Shown piece after piece: positions 58,557 through 64,000 of a stretch of 64,000 nt of DNA (position 1 is its first letter; each line of letters starts with the position of its first letter). The stretch is from Piscicola geometra (lineage: Eukaryota; Annelida; Clitellata; Hirudinida; Piscicolidae): NCBI GenBank assembly GCA_943735955.1, contig OX030957.1, positions 7,361,257-7,425,256 on the forward strand, read 5' to 3'. The position numbers and the translations under genes are program-made. The notes under the pieces are model-generated. The model had not been told where the DNA came from. It searched no databases and saw only the letters and a program-made list of their open reading frames with translations.

Positions 58557-60503
58557 AATCAATCAATCAATCAAATAGATTTCTATAGCGCTCTTTCTTC
58601 AAATTCAAGAGCGCTCGTAAATAAATTTGTCGAACAGATATGTCTTCAGATCCTTACGTAAAGTAAATAATGATTTAGACGTAGTTAAATAAGGAGGTAA
58701 TGAGTTCCAAATATATGGACCTGCATAATGGAAAGAACGTTTAGCAAAAGAGTTATTAATGGAAGGGATGAAATAATGATTTTGAGTGGATGATTTTAAA
58801 TGACTTCTATGAGGGTGAGTTATTAATGATTTGAGGTATATTGGGGATACTGGGGAGTTTTTTAATTTAAACATAAAAACACAGATTTTAAATATAATCC
58901 TAAATTTGATGGGGAGCCAATGTAATAAGATGAGAGAGGGTGTAATGTGGTGATAAATAGGAGTACGGCTAACGACTCTAGCAGCATAATTAAATACTTT
59001 ATTTAATGGTTTTAAAGTAGTTTCAGGTAAATTATAGTAGAGTGAGTTACAATAGTCAATTCGAGATAAAACAAGTGCAGAGACTAACATCTTTAAAGAA
59101 GGGTCATCTAAGTAAGGTAATAATTGTCTGATACGTCTGAGATGAAAATAGCAAGATTTAGTGACTGATAGAATTTGGTTTGATAAGGTTAATTTTGAAT
59201 CGAAAATAAATCCTAAGCTACGAATATGATTAGATGGAACAATAGTATGAGTGGCGAAATTACATGGGCCATTAATTAGTTTACCATTTTTATCAAAAAA
59301 TATAAGTTCAAACTTTAGTGGATTTAATTTTAAAGACATTGAGCTAGACCAGTTTTCAATAGATAATAGACATGAAGATATAGACGACATAACAGTATTA
59401 TATGATGATGTATCGAAGCTGACATATAACTGCGAATCGTCAGCATAGGATAGGGAGTTGAGAGAATGAGAGGAAATGATAGAAGATAATTCAGAGACGT
59501 ATAGAATAAAGAACAAAGGACCAAGAATAGAACCTTGAGGAACACCATATGAGTAAGTAGATGGGGTAGAGGTACAGTGATTTAAAGAAACATAAACAGA
59601 TCTATTAGATAAATATGACTTAATCCATAAAAACGAGGAATCCTTAATATTGAACTTATTTTTTAGTAATAGTAGTAATAAAGAGTGGTCTACAGTGTCA
59701 AAAGCGGCCGAATAATCTAAACAAACAAGTACAGAAAATTTTTTGTTATCAAAGGCGTAAATAAGATCATTATAGAGTTTTAAGAGGGATGATTCACAGT
59801 TATGACCTAAACGAAAACCAGATTGTGAATAAGGTATAAGGGAGTTAACATTTAAATATGAATAGATTTGTTGATAGACTACCTTTTCTATTATTTTAGA
59901 TATGAATGTTAGATTGGAAATAGGTCTATAGTTAGAAATTTGAGTAGGGTCTAATGAATTATTTTTTAAAGTAGGTATGATAACAGCAGCTTTATATAAA
60001 GTCGGAAATTTAGATGTAGAGAGAGACAGATTAACAATGAAAAGAATTATAGGGTAAAAAATATCAGACAATTCTTTAATCAAATAAGTTGGAATTATGT
60101 CAAGAGAACAGGTAGATGTAGACATGGAATTAATAATTAAAGACAGGTCAGGTAGAGAAATTGGAGAAAAACTGACAAAACTGAATTCACTATTGTTAAT
60201 ATAATTATTAGGGCTAGGAATAGAGGTATTGGTGTTAAAATTAGACCTTATTGTTTCTACTTTACTTGCTATGTAATTATGATAATCTTGAGAAGAGAAA
60301 GATGAAGGAGGTGGAAGGTTTTTATTTAATAATTTAGAAAGTGACTGCCAACGATTCTTTGAAGAAGAAGCGTTGACTATAGAAATTCTAAAATAATTAC
60401 AGTGCTTAGAGAATAATATAGATTTGTATTGGTTAAGAGAAGACAAGTAAAGGTTATAATGAGAAGAAATATCAGCAATGGCCCGACTGAATTGAATACA
60501 CAA
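58557..60503 (-). mobile_element. 5'-truncated CR1/L2-like LINE with intact reverse transcriptase ORF
   Basis: The minus strand carries 632 uninterrupted codons (60503-58605). RT motifs in order: YRPISNLTFISKIIEKVVY, QSGFRLGHNCESSLLKLY, LDYSAAFDTVDHSLLLL, GVPQGSILGPLFFILYVSEL, the catalytic YADDSQLY and SLGFIFDSKLTLSNQI. The C-terminal block LLHWLPIKFRIIFKICVFMF and a VSPIYLKSL string are typical of CR1/L2-type elements. The endonuclease domain is missing and there is no clear ATG, so it is 5'-truncated but otherwise looks young. The 3' end is GCGCTATAGAAATCTATTTG plus a short TTGA repeat, with no poly(A). It lies antisense about 235 bp upstream of the PDZD8 start codon. Confidence 0.92.
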
Positions 60504-60738
60504 TCCTAAAAAGCTCTTGAATGGAAAGAAGTCACATAAATTTCAAAAATAAAACTTTAAAAAATGTTTTTAAAATTCCTATTGTTATCAATAAATACGA
60601 AGAAGAAATAAAATATTCGAATTTAGTCAGTAAGCTCTAAACGATTTACTTAAATGTGAAATCAGCTGATATCTTATTTAAAAGTAAGTAAATATCGAAT
60701 TGTGAACACTAGAAATTCAGTGTTGCAATATCATCAAC
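60504..60738. promoter_or_regulatory. Probable PDZD8 promoter / 5' UTR region
   Basis: AT-rich 235 bp between the truncated LINE and the PDZD8 start codon. No distinct promoter motif is seen. Confidence 0.35.
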
Positions 60739-63700
60739 ATGCTTCTTATGTTGTTAGTGAGTTTTGTCTTGGGCATGGTGACTTGTTTAATGACATGCAT
60801 TTATTTATTATTCGTATGGCTCGGTAAGCAGTCAACGAATTCAAAACCTTGGAATAACCAGTATGGAGAGTTCTCTGCGCCAGAAGTAAGAATTTTTTAA
60901 ATTTCAATTTTAATTCAATAACTCCCTAAAAGTTATCATAATAAAAAAATATTTTTATTGTTGATTTATTTAAAATACATCATCATGTCACAGTATAAGT
61001 ACAATCTTAAAACCAAATCCTAATGATATTTTCAAGGAATTCTTAGATTTCAAAAGAAAGTTTGTAGAGGATGGCTCATACATTGGTTTGAACTTCATTT
61101 GTCAATTCCTTTTCCAAGAACTCAAGGATACAAAGACTTTAAGAAAGTACATACTTTTTTAATTTAAACATATTCAAAAATTTAAAACATTTAAACATTT
61201 TTGATGAATTTTTTGCATTTCTAAACTACTGCTACAATAGGTGGGCTATTCAGAAGTTGAGGAAGGAGTTCTTGGAGCTGATCAACTCGAACACTGGCAA
61301 ACTGCTCGACAACATCCAGATCAGGAGCATCGACTTGGGCAAGAGGTTGCCCGTCTTCACAAACATCAAAGTTTTGAACAACAAGGATAACAAAGACTCC
61401 AAAAAACACAATTTAACCTCAAAAAACAGCGACCAAACATGCGAATTCAATGCAAACTCTTCGAAAAGTGGCAAGAACATAAGCGAAGTGACCATCCTGC
61501 TGGACGTGGCGTACGACGGAGACTTCCAGTTGTCGGTCGACGTGGACACTGTCTTCGGCAAGTCTGCCTACCTCTCAGTGAGGATCGTCAAGCTGAGTGG
61601 GGCAGGCAGACTCAAGCTGAGCAACGTGCCCTTCAAGCACTGGTCGTTCGCCTTCATCGAGGTGAGCATCTTGAGGCGTGTTCTGTTGTGATGGCGTAAT
61701 GAAGCGTCAGTGCTGGTGCATGATCAACATATAGATTGTAGTCTTTATGTCGTTAAAGTTACAGTTTTTGTTGACTTCATTATGGAACTTTTATGCAGTT
61801 AAAGTAAACGTTTTTTTAAACCTTCATTACCGACTTGAACCTCCTCTCAGGAGCCCTGCATAGAGTTTGACGTTGACTCGCAGTTCGAGGGACGCTCCAT
61901 TGCGAAACTCTCCTCCATCATCACCAACCAGGTTCTTATTCACTCTTCACTTATTCCTTCTTCAGTTCACTTACGCTGTTTAGGTTTGAGCCTATTAAAA
62001 AATGTAATCATTTAAAAAAACATCTCATTCTAAAATTCAATTATCAATTACGTGTCAATAATTGACATAGTTTTCCAAGTTAAACTATTTCTATTAATCC
62101 ACAACTCATAGCGACCAACCACTAACACCCACCCACTCAACAACCGACCAAATTTTCAGATTCGCAAGTCGATTTGCCGTCGGCACACCCTTCCCAACTA
62201 CAAGATGTGCTACAAACCCTTCTTCTCCTCTTGCCCAAGACCCCTGCACTCCAAACCAGTGCTGTATGCTGGCAAGTGCCTTGGAGAGGGTACTTGTGAG
62301 GTGAGACGTTACTGTGCTGCTGGTGCTGGTGTGAGGATGATTTGTGCAGGGTTCCTATATTGATCTTTGAGCACTTTCAATTACTTAATCTAATTATTTA
62401 ATATGTTTCTCTATTGATTTATAGACTCATTCACTCAATAATTTTGCACTCATCCATGAACCATTCAAGCATCCATATATTTACACATCCATCCAAGCAT
62501 CTGTCCAAGCATCCACCCATTCATTCATGCATTTATAGACCCATGTATCCGCCCACCCATGCATCCACGCGTCTACCCGTCCATCAATGCATATACATCC
62601 ACTCATCCATCTCTCGATCCGTGAATCCACAAATGCTCTTATGAAGTTATGAAAAAGCGCTATATAAACTTATTTGAATGATTGATTGATTGAAATCCAT
62701 CCATGCATCCATCTATGCATGCATGCACACACCCATGCACACATGCATGCACTCATTCAGGTGATTCTGACAGGCTGCACCAACTTGAGCGGCAATCTCA
62801 AGGACTCTCAACTCTACTGCACTCTCACTCTAGGTGCCTGCCATCATCTTCACTACAACTACCATCATCAACACCACCACTATCATCACCATCATCATCA
62901 CCACCACCACGTGCACAGACAGCATCATCATCACCACCACCACCACGTGCACAGACATCACCACCACCACCACCACCACGTGCACAGACAGCATCACCAT
63001 CACCACCACCACCACCACGTGCACAGACAGACATCACCACCACCACCACCACGTGCACAGACAGCATCACCACCACCACCACGTGCACAGACAGCATCAC
63101 CACAACCACCACCACCACCACCACCACCACGTGCACAGACAGCATCACCACCACCACCACCACGTGCACAGACAGCATCACCACCACCACCACCACCACC
63201 ACGTGCACAGACAGCATCACCATCACCACCACCACCACCACGTGCACAGACAGCATCACCATCATCACCACCACCACCACGTGCACAGACAGCATCACCA
63301 CCACCACCACCACCACGTGCACAGACAGCATCACCATCACCACCACCACCACCACGTGCACAGACAGCATCACCATCATCACCACCACCACCACGTGCAC
63401 AGACATCATCACCACCACCACCACGTGCACAGACAGCATAGCATGGCACGAGGTGAGGTGCCAGAGACAGAAGTACTGGGCAGTCTTCGAGTGCGACTTC
63501 AAGGGCACCACACAGAACCTCGGCATAACCTTTGAAGATGTTAGTTTGTGGGGGGGGGGGGAGGTGGGTGAAGGTGCGGGGTTGGTTGCATGCATGGGGG
63601 GTCTGGTCGAGAGGGTGTTTGCTTGCATAAGGGTTTGGTTGTTTGTTTGGAAGGCATGGGGGGAAGGGCTTGATGGCTTGGGAGGCTTTAGCGATTCGTA

Positions 63701-63947
63701 AGTTATTTGATGTTGCTCGGTGAGGCCTGGAGATGAGTTACAGTAGGTAGTCAAACAATGCAAAAGAGAAGAGAATTAGATTAGAGAAAGCAAACTGATG
63801 GACATTTCTCACCATCATCAACTCCTGATTGCAGCAGCAACCCCCCCTCCAACATGCAGAAGTTTTCAACCGAGCGTTACGAAAGAGCCGTCGTTGTCAC
63901 ATCCGTTGCGGTTTCTTCACGTGCACACAAGTTCAACATCACGCAAG

Positions 63948-64000
<53 letters not shown>
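60739..64000 (+). CDS. PDZD8: PDZD8-like ER lipid-transfer tether: TM + SMP + PDZ start (3' end beyond window)
   Basis: ER-anchored tether that moves lipids at ER contacts with mitochondria and late endosomes. Exons 60739-60885, 61037-61146, 61241-61661, 61851-61931, 62160-62300, 62761-62833, 63433 to about 63536 and about 63835-63945 join in phase up to the last two, whose ends I place less exactly. The N-terminus is a transmembrane anchor (LLVSFVLGMVTCLMTCIYLL). The SMP domain follows: FLFQELKDTKTLRKWAIQKL, VAYDGDFQLSVDVDTVFGKS, LKLSNVPFKHWSFAFIEEP, IEFDVDSQFEGRSIAKLSS and RRHTLPNYKMCYKPFF, matching human PDZD8 closely. A C2-like stretch (VILTGCTNLSGNLKDSQLY, YWAVFECDFKGT) leads to the start of the PDZ domain (NLGITFED, VVVTSVAVSSRAHKF). 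The zinc finger and C-terminus lie outside the window. Confidence 0.93.
62440..62640. repeat. CATCCATCC-type degenerate tandem in a PDZD8 intron
   Basis: Irregular CATCCATNCAT words. They resume at about 62695-62760 up to the ATTCAG acceptor of exon 62761-62833. Confidence 0.8.
62648..62693 (+). mobile_element. LINE 3'-tail remnant in a PDZD8 intron
   Basis: AAAGCGCTATATAAACTTATT, then TGAATGATTGATTGATTGA: the same 3' terminus as the LINE at 58557, on the opposite strand. Confidence 0.65.
62860..63432. repeat. Minisatellite built on the 3' splice site CGTGCACAG|ACAGCAT in a PDZD8 intron
   Basis: CACCAC runs of variable length separate 15 copies of GTGCACAGACA (for example 62911, 62947, 62980, 63131, 63281, 63394). 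The fifteenth, at 63425, is the true acceptor and the first bases of exon 63433. Confidence 0.96.
63950..64000. repeat. (GT)n microsatellite at a PDZD8 donor, running off the window
   Basis: The intron after the last visible exon begins GTTGTGTGTGTG and is GT repeat up to the window end. Confidence 0.95.

Noticed and set aside
62686..63763. Long His/Pro/Thr-rich ORFs on both strands
   Set aside because: The array in the PDZD8 intron; only the small exons at 62761-62833 and 63433 onward are coding.

Overview
The window is eukaryotic nuclear DNA from an animal. It carries intron-rich genes with GT-AG junctions, very many simple and tandem repeats, and non-LTR retrotransposon pieces. The gene set (ALIX, a CDK4/6 kinase, PIN1, TYW3, a cyclophilin B, CDC27, STOML1, RAD51C, a Dve/SATB-type homeobox gene, NAPRT, PDZD8) together with AT-rich intergenic DNA fits an invertebrate bilaterian. 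A lophotrochozoan such as an annelid or mollusc is my best guess, made without any database search. Exon models were built by hand: I translated each strand, matched residues to remembered family sequences, and required GT/AG sites with consistent phase. Almost every junction closes in frame.

Layout: 1-4876 (-) ALIX, 3' end cut by the window edge, with a degenerate LINE fragment in an intron; 5382-9292 (-) CDK4/6; 10121-11161 (-) PIN1, head-to-head with 11380-12928 (+) TYW3; 13885-15095 (+) cyclophilin B; 16805-26439 (-) CDC27/APC3 in 21 exons, head-to-head with 26894-28192 (+) intronless STOML1; 28560-29400 (-) LINE remnant; 29671-31583 (-) RAD51C; 32131-36537 (-) Dve/SATB homeobox gene, possibly with a first exon at 37002-37072; 37073-46962 a gene-poor stretch; 46963-57513 (+) NAPRT in at least 16 exons, first exon not found; 58557-60503 (-) a LINE with an intact reverse transcriptase ORF; 60739-64000 (+) PDZD8, cut by the window end.

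The genes do not form one pathway. Several concern the cell cycle or genome maintenance (CDK4/6, PIN1, CDC27, RAD51C) and two concern membranes (ALIX, PDZD8). The most striking signal is intron architecture. Long introns of ALIX, CDK4/6, CDC27, NAPRT and PDZD8 are filled with minisatellites that abut splice sites. Most arrays next to acceptors are C/A-rich in the sense strand and several next to donors are G/T-rich, so the two intron ends could pair in RNA. In three introns the repeat unit is a copy or near-copy of the real 3' splice site. The last NAPRT intron also holds two 1.3-kb elements in inverted orientation that would fold into a long RNA hairpin. Most very long ORFs in the window are repeats read in one frame and are not genes.
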